Shown piece by piece: positions 37,201 through 47,690 of a stretch of DNA of 64,000 bases. Position numbers and translations under genes: made by a program. The stretch covers positions 8,212,001 to 8,276,000 of the forward strand of contig JACCIC010000003.1 in NCBI GenBank assembly GCA_018907035.1. The letters are read 5' to 3'. The notes under the pieces are model-generated. The model worked only from the letters and a program-made list of their open reading frames with translations, did no database searches and was not told the origin of the DNA. Every line of letters starts with the position of its first letter. Position 1 is the stretch's first letter. Origin of the DNA: Sycobia sp. Sy_11. Lineage: Eukaryota > Arthropoda > Insecta > Hymenoptera > Epichrysomallidae.

Positions 37201-40200
37201 TCATTAAAAAATGTGTATTTTTTAATTTATAGATTCATTCGTGGTATTTGAATTAATGTACGTACAATCAAAAGAGCTTCATTTATAATGCAAAAATTAT
37301 CTTATGAAAGCGATCTAAATTGAAAATTAAAAAAAAAGTATAATAGGATATATTAAATCGAATTCTTTTAAATAGAGAATTACAACATATTTACCATAAT
37401 CTTAATTGTATTAAAAAATAATGTTTTTTCTTAATATTTTTAGAAAATATTGAGTTTATAAGAATCTAATAGCTGATAATTGGATTTGCAAAAAATTGTG
37501 AAAGAATATATAAAAGGCTGTTGACTTTAAAAAATATAATTTTCTTTTACAAAATAACTATAAACAATTATTAATAAAAATGCCATAAAAGAAGTAGACC
37601 CTGCATGACATTCTTAATTATTACTGTACTGGCCTGCATATATAAGCAAATTAATAGATTGAACTTATAGTATAGAGCAATATCAAGTTTATTCTACTTT
37701 GAAATATATTATTAGATGAAATTCTGACAGGAATTTTTTTAAAAATACAATAAAAACTGCATTTTTCCATTTTCAAAATACTCTTTATTTGAAAAATATA
37801 CACATGATAGCATGTGATTTAATATTTGATATATAATTAGCTTTAATTCTAAAATCTATCTACAAATGTATAATTTTTTATATTATGCAACGCAGGCACT
37901 GAAGGAAATCCCTCGTAAAGCTTATTACATAGCTACTAAAGTCGGCAGGTACGAGCTAGATTATGAACACATGTTTGACTTTTCAATAGAGAAAACTCGT
38001 AAAAGTTTGAAAAATAGCTTAGAGCTTTTACAATTGGATTATGTCGACGTTATTCAAGTAAGTATACTTGTTTTATAGTTACAACCTACATATATATAAA
38101 ATAATGAAATTGGAATATTTCCATCGATACTTAAAATTGTTCATTTGGCAATTTTAGTTTATAACTTCGTAGTAATTATAAATCCATCAAGTTGCTGAGT
38201 TTAAACTTATTCTACATATATATAATTATTAGTTTGAGATTCATAATTAACACGTTTAATATTATTACTTAAAGACTATATTATTAAATATATTAGATGA
38301 ATAATATAGTTAACATAAATTTAGAAAAAATATCGAAAAATATGTTTTTAATAATTTTATCAATTTAATATTTCTGTTTAATAAATCGCATTAAGTTTGA
38401 AGCATTGAAATAAAGGTATTACATTTTTCACTCCTCTCAAATTCTAATTCAATTTAGTATATAATTTGTTTAATTATAGAACAATATTTTATTCGTACTG
38501 TTTCAACAATAATCTATTTAACTGTGAAAAACTTTCGCTCGGCAAAATTTAAAAAAAATTATTTTCGAATTTCTTGAATTCATATAATTGAGTTTTAATT
38601 ATAATTCTTCTATAATTCTTGCTCAACATGTGTCATGTAAAATAGTTGGATTAGTAAATCATAAAAAATAATTTAAAATAATCTTAATCAAAGAACTTAA
38701 AATCTATATCTGTCAGAATATAACTTCACATGTATTATTATTATTATAAAATCTTATTATTAAACTATGTAGAAATTATTAACAATAGTTATTATTTTAT
38801 TTACAAATAAATACGAAAATCATATTTAAAATAGATGCCTATTGAAAACCGTGTGTAAGAAAGCTTCATTGCTAATATTTTCAATTAATTGTTCCCGGAT
38901 TATTATACACCCTAAAAAAATACGTACAGATCTTACATAAATGAACAATACTGATTACTAACAGTCGCATTATATAATTCATAATTAAATTTTCGGTATC
39001 AGATTCATGACATCGAGTTTGCCCCGTCGCTGGACATAATTGTAACGCAAACGCTGCCGGAATTATCGCGACAAGTGGCAGAGGGTCGGGCCAGGCACAT
39101 CGGCATTACCGGCTATCCTCTCTCCGTATTAAAGGAATGCGTCGAAAGGAGTAACATCAACATTGGTTGCGTACTGAGTTACGCGAGGTTTACTCTAATC
39201 GACGACACCTTGGCGGAATACATTCCGTTTTTTAAGGTACATATTGCAAAGTAGCATTAACTAGTTTATCTTTACTCTATTGGCGGCTGTTTATTACTTT
39301 TTGTAAAACCTTTTTTCTGAGTCTTTGTTCTTTAAATGAAAAAAACTAATTATTATAAATAGGATGGACAACGCTTGAAATATTTTACAAAACTTTTTAA
39401 GTTCTCAGTTTCAAAAGTTTTAAATTTTCTTGTTTTCATAAGATTAAAAGAAAAACTTATTGCTAAAACTTTACCAATGTCCATATATTATTGTGTAAAT
39501 AATACAAATAAAAAAGAAGTGTCCGAGTAAAAGATCAAATGAATTCCATATGAGAAATTAATTTTTGATTTAAAAAATTTCAAAATCCGTTTTTTATATC
39601 CAACTTTTTTTATATTTTACTTTCCTAAAATATTTATAAAAATATTTTGAAAAAGTATTTCAGAATTAATATCGACTATGCTTCTATAATGAATTAACAA
39701 TATTATATTAAACTTATTAAAATCATAATTTCATGATATTTTACTTTTTATATAATAAGAAAATTATAACAGTTTGTAATTACAGGAATATAATATAGGA
39801 GTAATCAATGCTGCAGCTCCTGGTATGGGTTTATTTACTAGTCGTGGACCTCAATCATGGCATCCCGCTCCCGATCAAATGAAAAAGATTTGCAATCAAG
39901 CTAGAGAATATTGCATGGTAAAATTAAATTTAAATTTTATCAAACTATGACTAATAAATTTACATACAATAAAGATACATTTAATTATTAACAATAAATA
40001 AAAGAATTTTGTTTTTGTTTTACACTATATAAAGACTGAAAAATATTGTATTTTCTATAATAATGTTATTCTCATTACTTTTTGCATTCTATTTTAGCAA
40101 AACGAAGTTGAACTAACTAAATTAGCTATGTGGCATTCTTACCAAAATTCAAATATTGCAACTCACTTAGTTGGAATGCAAAATATACGAGAAGTAGATA

Positions 40201-40825
40201 TAAATTTAAATGTTATCTACCATGGTATAACAAACAAAGAAAAGCTACTCTATGATGAAATTAAAAAAAAGTAAGTATAGAAAAAAATAATAAGCTAATA
40301 ATATTCACTACTATTTTCATAATCATTGCAAAATTTCTTAATCTATTTTTTGTTTGAAAATATTTTATAATAGATTTAAATTAATCATGTTGGTAAAAAA
40401 ATCATTTTATACTATACAAATAATAAACGAAATTTACTTGTAAATATAAATCATTATTCTTCTAGTATTGATAATAGCAATCATAAACATTCAATCAGTC
40501 TCATAATAGTGGAGTTCACTTTTATTCTTTAAAATTAAAATGTAAAGACTTTATATTTTTTGATAACTGTCAACATTAGAACACAATTATAATTGAAGAT
40601 ATTTTAATGTGTATATTATTACTAATTTATCAAAACACTAAACTACTTTAAAATAACACCTATTTATGCATGCTATGAAATTTTTTAACTTTTTTTCATC
40701 TGATAATTATAATTTTAAATCTTCAATGCAATATATAATGTAGGTATTTTTCAATGCTGCCAATGAAGCACTGGGAAGGAATTGAACTTAAATGTTATTG
40801 GGATGCCAAGAAGTCCAGAAATTAG
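28300..40825 (+). CDS. Aldo-keto reductase (L-galactose dehydrogenase-like, insect)
   Basis: Eight coding exons: 28300-28301, 29764-29904, 36935-37052, 37896-38057, 39003-39236, 39786-39917, 40098-40270, 40744-40825. All junctions are GT-AG and in phase; 347 residues, normal for the family. The product is an NAD(P)H-dependent oxidoreductase with a TIM barrel. The catalytic tetrad is intact: Asp71 (YIDTAYWYG), Tyr76, Lys102 (IATKVGRYE) and His143 (QIHDIEF). Order and motifs (KDLPPTYVEGFHD, RLLGKTGLLVSKLSFGGG, LDYVDVIQ, AAAPGMGLFTSRGPQ, HLVGMQ) follow insect L-galactose dehydrogenase-like reductases. The initiator ATG is split: AT ends exon 1 and G begins exon 2. An alternative start is Met21 (29821). 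The substrate is unknown. AATAAA lies at 40847. Intron 2 hosts another gene. Confidence 0.93.
28302..29763 (+). other. Intron 1 of the aldo-keto reductase
   Basis: Begins with the strong donor GTAAGT and ends GGTTCAG. Inside it is AT-rich with no recognised element. If retained, the message reads ATG-TAA at this point. Confidence 0.7.
29905..33500 (+). other. Intron 2 of the aldo-keto reductase, left part
   Basis: AT-rich, with (CA)n/(TA)n at about 31250-31300 and a GC-richer island at about 31330-31800. The island has overlapping open frames on both strands (31451-31795 plus, 31590-31778 minus) and no recognisable protein. A 20-base unit, AAATTTAGAATTTAGCAATT, occurs twice near 31943 and 31980. 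Confidence 0.5.
33613..33954 (+). CDS. Small secreted cysteine-rich peptide, nested in the reductase intron
   Basis: Two exons, 33613-33725 and 33819-33954, joined by GTAAGT/TTTCAG in matching phase; 82 residues ending in TGA. Residues 1-17 are a hydrophobic signal peptide (MKLNFIFASFVLWNYIL). Seven cysteines lie at 22, 23, 39, 44, 61, 62 and 65. The C-terminal half (CNPPECPP, then YPNCCDHCP) has the spacing and the Y-P-x-CC-x-x-C ending of single-domain von Willebrand factor type C (SVWC) peptides, which insects secrete in immunity and stress. A short secreted or venom peptide cannot be excluded. A basic tail follows. AATAAA at 34000-34005 gives it its own transcript end. It lies on the same strand as its host gene. 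Confidence 0.7.
34180..35870. other. Unclassified mixed-composition region, probable decayed repeat
   Basis: About 1.6 kb of balanced, non-repetitive sequence within otherwise AT-rich intron. Six-frame reading by eye shows only short open segments broken by stops, such as YCYLCTRC read on the minus strand near 35160. It looks like an old mobile element or pseudogene, but I cannot name it. Confidence 0.35.
36290..36560. promoter_or_regulatory. GC-richer island upstream of reductase exon 3
   Basis: A CpG-containing stretch in AT-rich intron, about 380 bases before the third coding exon. A 65-codon open frame (36361-36558) has no protein resemblance. It could be an intronic enhancer or an alternative promoter; this is inference from composition and position. 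Confidence 0.3.
36882..36909. repeat. Triple overlapping ATTACGTAAT palindromes
   Basis: AATTACGT repeated so that TTACGTAA occurs three times in a row, 26 bases before the acceptor of exon 3. TTACGTAA fits the PAR/E4BP4 bZIP (Pdp1, vrille) consensus. It may equally be a simple 8-bp tandem repeat. Confidence 0.7.
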
Positions 40826-41194
40826 ACTTATATACTTCATTTATATAATAAAGAAGTAATCTATAAAAATTAATTGTTGAACTTGTGATTTTTAAATAAA
40901 TCTTTTTATAAACATATTTATTTACTTTGATTTGTGATTAATTCTATCCAAATTACAAAATATCTTAATATGTTTCAAACTTAATATGAAGGGAGATATC
41001 ATTATATTATCGACTATTTACTGTATAACAATAAATATTTTTTTATCAAGCACATTTAATATATTAATGACAAAAATTTAATGGCTCTTTGTTTAATTTA
41101 TAATAAGAATATCAAAATTTTTGCAATTCTTTTTGAAACAGATAAGTGAATATTATAGCTTAGAAGTTTTTGCTTAAAATAATAGAACGATAAA

Positions 41195-41195
41195 T

Positions 41196-41259
<64 letters not shown>
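41195..41259. repeat. (TA)n microsatellite between convergent genes
   Basis: More than 60 bases of TA dinucleotides between the 3' ends of the aldo-keto reductase and the acetyltransferase, which face each other. Confidence 0.9.
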
Positions 41260-41264
<5 letters not shown>

Positions 41265-41568
41265 AAATTTATCCATTGCTAAGAAAATAGTGATAATAGA
41301 GTATAGATAATCTTTAATATTTTGAAATCTTTTTGTCATGTGTAAAATTTCTTAAAATTTATTAAGGCTACCGACTGTCTTTAGAATTGTAAATATTATT
41401 ATTTTTGAGATAAATAAGACAAACTATTAAAGCCTTTCTGTACATTTACTTTTCATTAATTTATGAAAGTTTTGATTAAAAAATCTTGACATTATATCGG
41501 AGATTTTAATGCATTAGAATTTTTATATAAAATTTATAATATTAGAAAGCTATTATATTAATTCATAT

Positions 41569-42690
41569 TTAAAAAACAAGCTTCTTAGAAACAAAGTAAT
41601 TGTCTCCTCCAGGCTTGATTTGATAAGTAAATTCATACATTAAAACTGTAATTAAGGAACCAAGTATAGGCTTATGATACATTTGCTTTAATTCAAATCC
41701 TTTTTTAAGACATAATTCTCTGCCTCCTTCAGTATACTCAGAAGCTACAGTATTTGCGCAACTGTAACCTTGTTTAATGGCAAAGTCAACAGCCACTTTT
41801 AGAAGATACGAAGCTATACCTTTACGACGATAGTTTCGATGAACACAAAGTCTTTTTATCCAAGCTCCTTTATCAAGATTGTGACTTTTTAATAATCCAA
41901 TACTTCCTACAATCTTTTTTGTTTGTGAACTCACGTCAATATTAGATTCTTTAAATTGATTTTCAGTCATTATTGTATAATGAATATCAGTAGGATTTCG
42001 AGTCATTAAGTATGGTTCAAATGCTTCGGCTATCCAAAAGCAAGAAAATGCATTTGACATATAAATGCTGAAAAATAAACTAGAATGATTACAAAAAACA
42101 TGACTTAATTTTTTACATAATCCAGCTTATATAAAACTAAAAATAATTTTCATTCTTTTATTTAACTAAATAATAATGTATATTTAATAAGAGTGCAGAT
42201 AAAATATGATAAATATTTCTATATGTCCAATAACTATAAAAATAGATATTTTTATGTAACATCGAGATTTCTAAAATTATATGTAAATGTTATAAATATG
42301 TTTTATATAATAATTTATTTTTATCATTACTATCAGTACAAGACTTTATAAAATAATATAAAAATTATTAAAAACAAATACTCAAACTTACCGTACAATG
42401 TTTGATATTTCTTGGTCTACCTCCATAGCTTTAGCAGTAAATGCAAGATATGTACATATATAAGTCATTATTATTACAATGGGCACTACTAGCAAACAAA
42501 TCATAAATGGCATTCCAAAAAATATAAACATGATTGCAGCTAAAAGAATCATAAGTTGAAATGTTATTTCTTTAAATAAATTTCCAAAGAAGGCACTATG
42601 CATTGAAGATAATACACCATCCTTAATTATTTCACGGCAAATTGGTTCATCTCCATACTTGTATGTTCTAATAACAACAATGTGGCTCAT
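41569..42690 (-). CDS. Membrane-anchored GNAT N-acetyltransferase (NAT8/CML1-like)
   Basis: Two coding exons on the minus strand, 42690-42392 and 42067-41569, joined by GTAAGT and TTTTCAG in phase (split Arg100); 265 residues. Residues 1-42 contain IRTYKYGDEPICREII, typical of the NAT8 family start. Residues about 43-86 form a hydrophobic hairpin that would anchor the enzyme in the ER or Golgi membrane. The GNAT domain follows: KKIVGSIGLLK (about 150-160), the acetyl-CoA loop RRKGIA (180-185) within RLCVHRNYRRKGIASYLL, and a conserved GGRELCLKKGFELK end motif. It probably transfers acetyl from acetyl-CoA to an amine or lysine; the substrate is unknown. I chose the start after an acceptor (42704-42706, TTTTCAG on the minus strand), so a 5'UTR intron lies upstream. 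It is divergent from DPCD. Confidence 0.9.
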
Positions 42691-42706
42691 TTTGAATAAA
42701 AATCTG

Positions 42707-43548
42707 AAAAGTATAATATATACTATACATTTGAAATTTATAATAATATAAAAAGCAAAATGTACCAAAACAGAAATAATAATTAATGATGAAACAGTAT
42801 AAATAACAATCAGCCTTTATAAACAGTCATTCATAAACACAATTCCTTTATTAAGTTAATAAAGATATATTTATTTATCAAATAAATTGACAATATCGTA
42901 TATTAACAAGTTAAGAATTAAGAATTCATTATATTTACAGAAATTCAGCAACTCAATTCAATAATTTTAAATATATCATTTAGCATTTACTTTTAAAAAA
43001 TAAGAGAAGCATGGCTAAGCCATGGTTAAACAATTATAAACAAGCATTATTATCTGTTTGGAGTTGAGCATAGTGCAGATGGCGCAACTATCGAATATTA
43101 AAGAATAAATTTGTTTTACACTTGGGGAAAAAATTAAATCATTCGACCTATTTTGATTATACAAACACAAATGGCAGATTTGATTAAATAATGATCTTCC
43201 ATATAAATGATTAACTTTACAGTATTTATGAATAAAATCTGTAATAAAATTAATTGTAGGATATATACCTTAAATAATTTTTGAAGTGGAATTTTTTTTG
43301 CAAAAATATTTTCAGTGATTAAATTGAGATGAATTCTATAAAAAATTCAATAGATGACTTTAATCAATTTTCTAAAAAACAAAAAATGTAGGCAACTTGC
43401 TAATTTTTGCATGAAATTCGCGGAGATCAAATTGTATTGCAAATTGTAATTCTTGCAATTGTAAATTGAAATCTACCCTAATCTCATGGTCACCTACAGC
43501 TATCTTCACGTCAATTTTCAATTAATCGTTTTTTTGCATTACGTAAAT
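42707..43548. promoter_or_regulatory. Shared divergent promoter region of the acetyltransferase and DPCD
   Basis: The two start codons are about 860 bases apart on opposite strands. The interval holds a GATGGCGC motif near 43078-43086, resembling the one near the aldo-keto reductase start, and the 5'UTR intron of the acetyltransferase. No other gene fits here, so a bidirectional promoter is inferred. Confidence 0.5.
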
Positions 43549-45118
43549 ATGGCAACAGAGCAGTGGTTGAACCTTCTGCAAGACGCCAAGAAAACAGCAA
43601 TTATTCAGGATGGTAATTTGTCGTTTTTAACTATTCAATTAATTTAATTAATCCAGAATTCTTCTAATGAATTTTTTATGGATATATTTTCATGACAGTT
43701 AATATCTTTTTAAATACAGACAGATTAATGGTTTTGCTAACCTAATCTGTTTGATCAATACCGGCACGTTGCAACGTCAATCTGCACGTTACATGAAATA
43801 AATAAAATAAAATATGTATTATTTATTTTAAAATCTTAAATTTATATATACATATATAGAAAGTTTCTAAATACTTTAATATTACTTTTTTAAATGTACT
43901 AATAAATAGTTGTTTCATTTTAAGAAGCAAAAATATTTTATTTACTTATTTATGCTATTAAAGAAAATATTTACTGAAATAGATACATTCAACAAGCTGA
44001 ACTTAACATAAAAATAAAATAAAAATATAATAAAAAGTAATTATTATTTATGCTTCATAAATAATAAATAAAAATTCTTAATTCAAAATGTTGAAATTTT
44101 ATTAATCTCATTAATGAAAAACTAATAAGTATATCAATAATTGTTCTTTGTATTTTTCTAGGCAAAAGAAAAGTACATTTTTTATTAGAAGATGGTCGAG
44201 AAGTTGTTGAAGAATATAATTTAGATACAAATGTTCTTGTAAAAAGAGCTTGGAGACAAAAAGGTAAGCTAGGACAAGATTTAGGATGGCTAAATGAAGT
44301 TGGTGATCCAGAACCTAGTGCTGGTGACAATCTTGAAAATATTGGTATTCGTGAAAGTTCAAATTCAGTATGTAATTTAATTTAAATTCAAATTCAATAT
44401 TTTCATATTTTATTATTCTTACAACGTTCATTTGTAATCTACAGCCAATAATTACAAGGAGAATTACTAAATCTGCTTTAGAATGGAGGATAAGAAATTT
44501 AACTTATTCTAAAGATGTATATTCTGTGACGGCAGAAGAAGATGGAACTATTACTGTACGTACAAATAACAAAAAGTATTTCAAAAAAATAAATGTTCCT
44601 GATTTAGAGCGAGTTGGTTTAAAACCAGAACAAGATAGAATAACATTTACACATCAATACAACACATTAATTATTACAGTAAGTATTGTGCATTACTTAT
44701 GAGAATTATAAAAAGTTATTCAGTTATTTATATCTAAAAATTTTAAATATACTTGCATTATTGATATAACTGAAAATACACATGTAAAAATAGTATTCTA
44801 TTTTAAAAATATTTATGTATTTTAAATTTTATTTTAGTAATAATAATAAATTTTCATTTAACTTGTAAATATATTTAGTTCTGTACCAATAATTTTGTTA
44901 ACAAAACTTATGAATTTATTTACATTTTTGATTCAGTATATAACAAATATATCATAATCAAACTTTCAAATTTTATTTATTTACATAATTATCAACATAC
45001 TGTTTCATTCTAGTACAAGAAACCACCAAAGCTTCTTGAAATGGAAAAGAAAGTATTTGAAATGGTTTCAAAATTAAAAGTGGCAAAAGATGGAGATGTT
45101 CAATGCCCAACAAGCTAG
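43549..45118 (+). CDS. DPCD: DPCD protein (deleted in primary ciliary dyskinesia homologue)
   Basis: Four exons, 43549-43612, 44162-44367, 44445-44678 and 45014-45118, all GT-AG and in phase; 202 residues against about 203 in vertebrates. Conserved segments along the whole length include WLNLLQDAKKTAIIQDGKRK, KRAWRQKGKLG, EVGDPEPS, EWRIRNLTYSKDVYSV, the NNKKYFKKI block with PDLERV, and YKKPPKLLEMEKKVFE. DPCD is a small CS-domain-like protein linked to ciliogenesis and reported to associate with the RUVBL1/2 ATPases. In insects cilia are restricted to sensory neurons and sperm. No damage is seen. The N-terminal MATEQW and the final CPTS fit the family. It is tandem with the DUSP11-like exons 530 bases downstream and divergent from the acetyltransferase. 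Confidence 0.95.
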
Positions 45119-45646
45119 CAGCAAATAATTAAACAATAGGATATTATTTATATTTAATAATACATAATATGATGAATTAAATTTTTTAAGTATAAAAAAC
45201 TAATATCTAAATGTGTTTAATTTTATGTCAATTGCCAATTTAAATATTTTTATTACTGATTTATAAATATACTAGTTCATTATATATTTTATTAAAATAT
45301 TATTATCATCGAGTAAACTCGTCAGATTTTGTTCAAATATTATATTATTAATTGAAAAGTAATTTGTATTTCAAATAAAATTTTCTCCGTTATTTAATAT
45401 TACCTCTAATTACCTTTTTACTAAATATTATAATTATAAAATAGTTAGATTTGTTATAAATTTATGAAAAAGGTTTTTTTCCCAAGTGCAGTTATATGAA
45501 TATCGACCGGTAAAATAAAGTTGAGTTTCAAAATGTCGAGAGGGGGTAAGTGTCGATTACGTATGTGCGTACGGATTAGTGTTGGTGTAGCATAGCGTAT
45601 GATGCGGTTGGTTTTGTGAGAAAGTACATGAGAAAATAAACACAAA
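45119..45646 (+). promoter_or_regulatory. DPCD 3' region and promoter/5'UTR of the DUSP11-like gene
   Basis: Short intergenic space. The last 180 bases are richer in GC and include an ATG followed after 13 bases by a perfect donor (45529-45541, then GTAAGT). Its phase does not match the next exon, so it is more likely 5'UTR than coding. Confidence 0.45.
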
Positions 45647-46237
45647 ATGTCGAAATCTATACCAGATAGGTAAGCAGAAACATAGTTTTAACTATTAAAC
45701 AATTGATTTTTGTTGAACGTTAAAGTAAATAACGTGTGTTGTGCTGTGAAAGAAAAACTCGTCAATTTAGGTTATGTTTTTATGATACTACCGCTGAAAT
45801 AGCATTGAGTTTCGATAGTGTCAATTTCATGATTTTTAATAATAATAGATGAGTTTTTAGCTACATAATTGTTTTCAGTTTAAAATTGTTTAATGTTTCT
45901 GTTTTTTTGTTGCGTAGTTATATACTGACGCGGCTTCAGCCGCTAATTTCACTGTTTTATCGGTTGTTTCGTCAATGTTTTATACAGAAATATTCAGTTT
46001 ACTTGATAGGTGGAGCAAAAATACCGCGAAATTTAAATATATATTCACAATTTTTTTAATTATTTTTTGAAATTATTAAGTGACTTACATAATTTAATTT
46101 ATGATTCTTTGCGTTAATCAATTAGCTTTCCACGTTTATACTGACATATGACTTTTTTCAGATGGTTAGACTATACACCATATGGTCAAGCTATTGCTGA
46201 TTCCAAAATTTTACCTTTTAAGGTTCCGCTTAAAGAG
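45647..46237 (+). CDS. DUSP11: N-terminal exons of a DUSP11/PIR1-like RNA 5'-phosphatase (partial)
   Basis: Two exons in phase, 45647-45669 and 46162-46237, with GTAAGC/TTTCAG and a downstream GTATGT donor. They encode 33 residues, MSKSIPDRW then LDYTPYGQAIADSK and FKVPLKE. This matches the segment before the phosphatase domain of DUSP11 (IPERWKDYLPVGQ...FKVPL) better than the similar start of mRNA-capping enzyme (IPPRWLNCPRRGQ). DUSP11 removes 5' phosphates from non-coding and viral RNAs in the nucleus. The catalytic HCxxGxxR exon was not found anywhere in the next 17.8 kb on either strand, so the gene either has a very large intron and continues outside the window or is broken. Confidence 0.7.
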
Positions 46238-47060
46238 GTATGTTTTTAAAAAGAAGTTTTGTCTAAGTTTTAATATTAATATATTGTATAAAATTATGAT
46301 ACGAAAATTTATAATACAAATTCTATGTAAATAACATTTTCTCCGTTCTTTAATTTGATTTGAATATGAAGTGATTACTTTATTTTTCAAACTGATGATT
46401 TGAGTTTATTTATAGAATTAGTTTTTAGGCATTTCAATAGTATTATTCTTTTCTGCAATTAAAAAATAACTTATTCAATAATGTAATTGACAATACATTC
46501 TTTAAGTCATATATAATACCTATAATGGTTCTATGAATATATACAACTGAATTAACCAAATTTTGAATATATAAAAACTAATTTTTTGTAAATATTTATA
46601 CTATAACATAAACATAAGATTGTTTAAGTTTGGCATTTGCAACATATACAAAATTATTATTTATTTTATATACTATTTAATAGTTTTAACTTCTGACCAT
46701 TTCTCGTTATATCATTAAATCGAAAGCTTTTTAATTCATGAAAAATGTTTGATAAAAAAAGTAGCTATTATAGAAATATAAATATGACTCAAATACTAGC
46801 AAATTTTTTCATTCAATGAAATTCTAATTATTTATATACATACTCGTAATATCATAATAGTATAATTTTAGAAAACATGATTAAATATAATAGCAAAACA
46901 AAATAGAATTTTGATTATTAAATCTGAATATCTTCTATTCAACAAATATCAACAACAAAAATTCTGCATTCGTTCAGCTAATTGTGCCTATTATATGCGT
47001 TACTGGAAGTAATTCTCCAACTTTCCTTAGATAAATAATAATTTATTCGACTCTTCCTCT
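46238..47060. other. AT-rich sequence after the DUSP11-like exons
   Basis: No open frame or splice-linked exon recognised. Confidence 0.5.
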
Positions 47061-47356
47061 TAACCCGCTTCAAGCGCCTATTTTTTCGCTATGTTAAATA
47101 CCAAAGAGCCCTCCAAAAAAAAGAAAAGTCCCGCACGGCTTTCTCGTGCCATCGCGCGGGAAGAAAAGATTTTCATATACGTTTTGCGGTGCGCGAGCGT
47201 TTATTTTGAAGCGTAAGCTCAGCAACGCACCTCTCGGTTCTCACCAAAGTTTCTCTTTCTCTTCCTGATATTTTAGCGCGCCGCCCTTATAGTTTCGCCC
47301 GCGCGGGGCGCGGCACTCTCGCGCCGTTTCGCGAGGTATATACACCTACGTACACC

Positions 47357-47417
<61 letters not shown>

Positions 47418-47690
47418 GTTGTCGCGGGCTCGCTCCCTGATTTATGCCGATGTAAATCAGCTCTTTGGTGTTGGTGCCGACAGGTTTGCGCGCGCGCGCG
47501 GTCTATCTCTTCTCTATATAACGAACCGCGCGTGGGTCCGCAAGCACTCCTGCATGTTGCGCCCGTCAGACTTGGTGGTCATGTGATGTTAAACCGTAAT
47601 CATCCATGTGGATCGATGATGGATTTTTTCTCTTTCCTTTTTGTTCTTTTTTTGTGTTACCAAGTCCCCCGCAGACTGTGTTAAGTTTGC
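47060..47690. other. GC-rich island with (TA)n core
   Basis: CpG-rich flanks around a (TA)n tract at about 47360-47414. The 108-codon open frame that starts inside the microsatellite (47358-47684) is an artefact: its first 20 residues are IY repeats. A regulatory island is likely. Confidence 0.45.

Noticed and set aside
45647..46237. mRNA-capping enzyme as the identity of the two exons
   Set aside because: The capping-enzyme start has RWLNCPRRGQ-type residues; DY-P-GQ and FKVPL fit DUSP11 better. Not fully excluded because only 33 residues are present.
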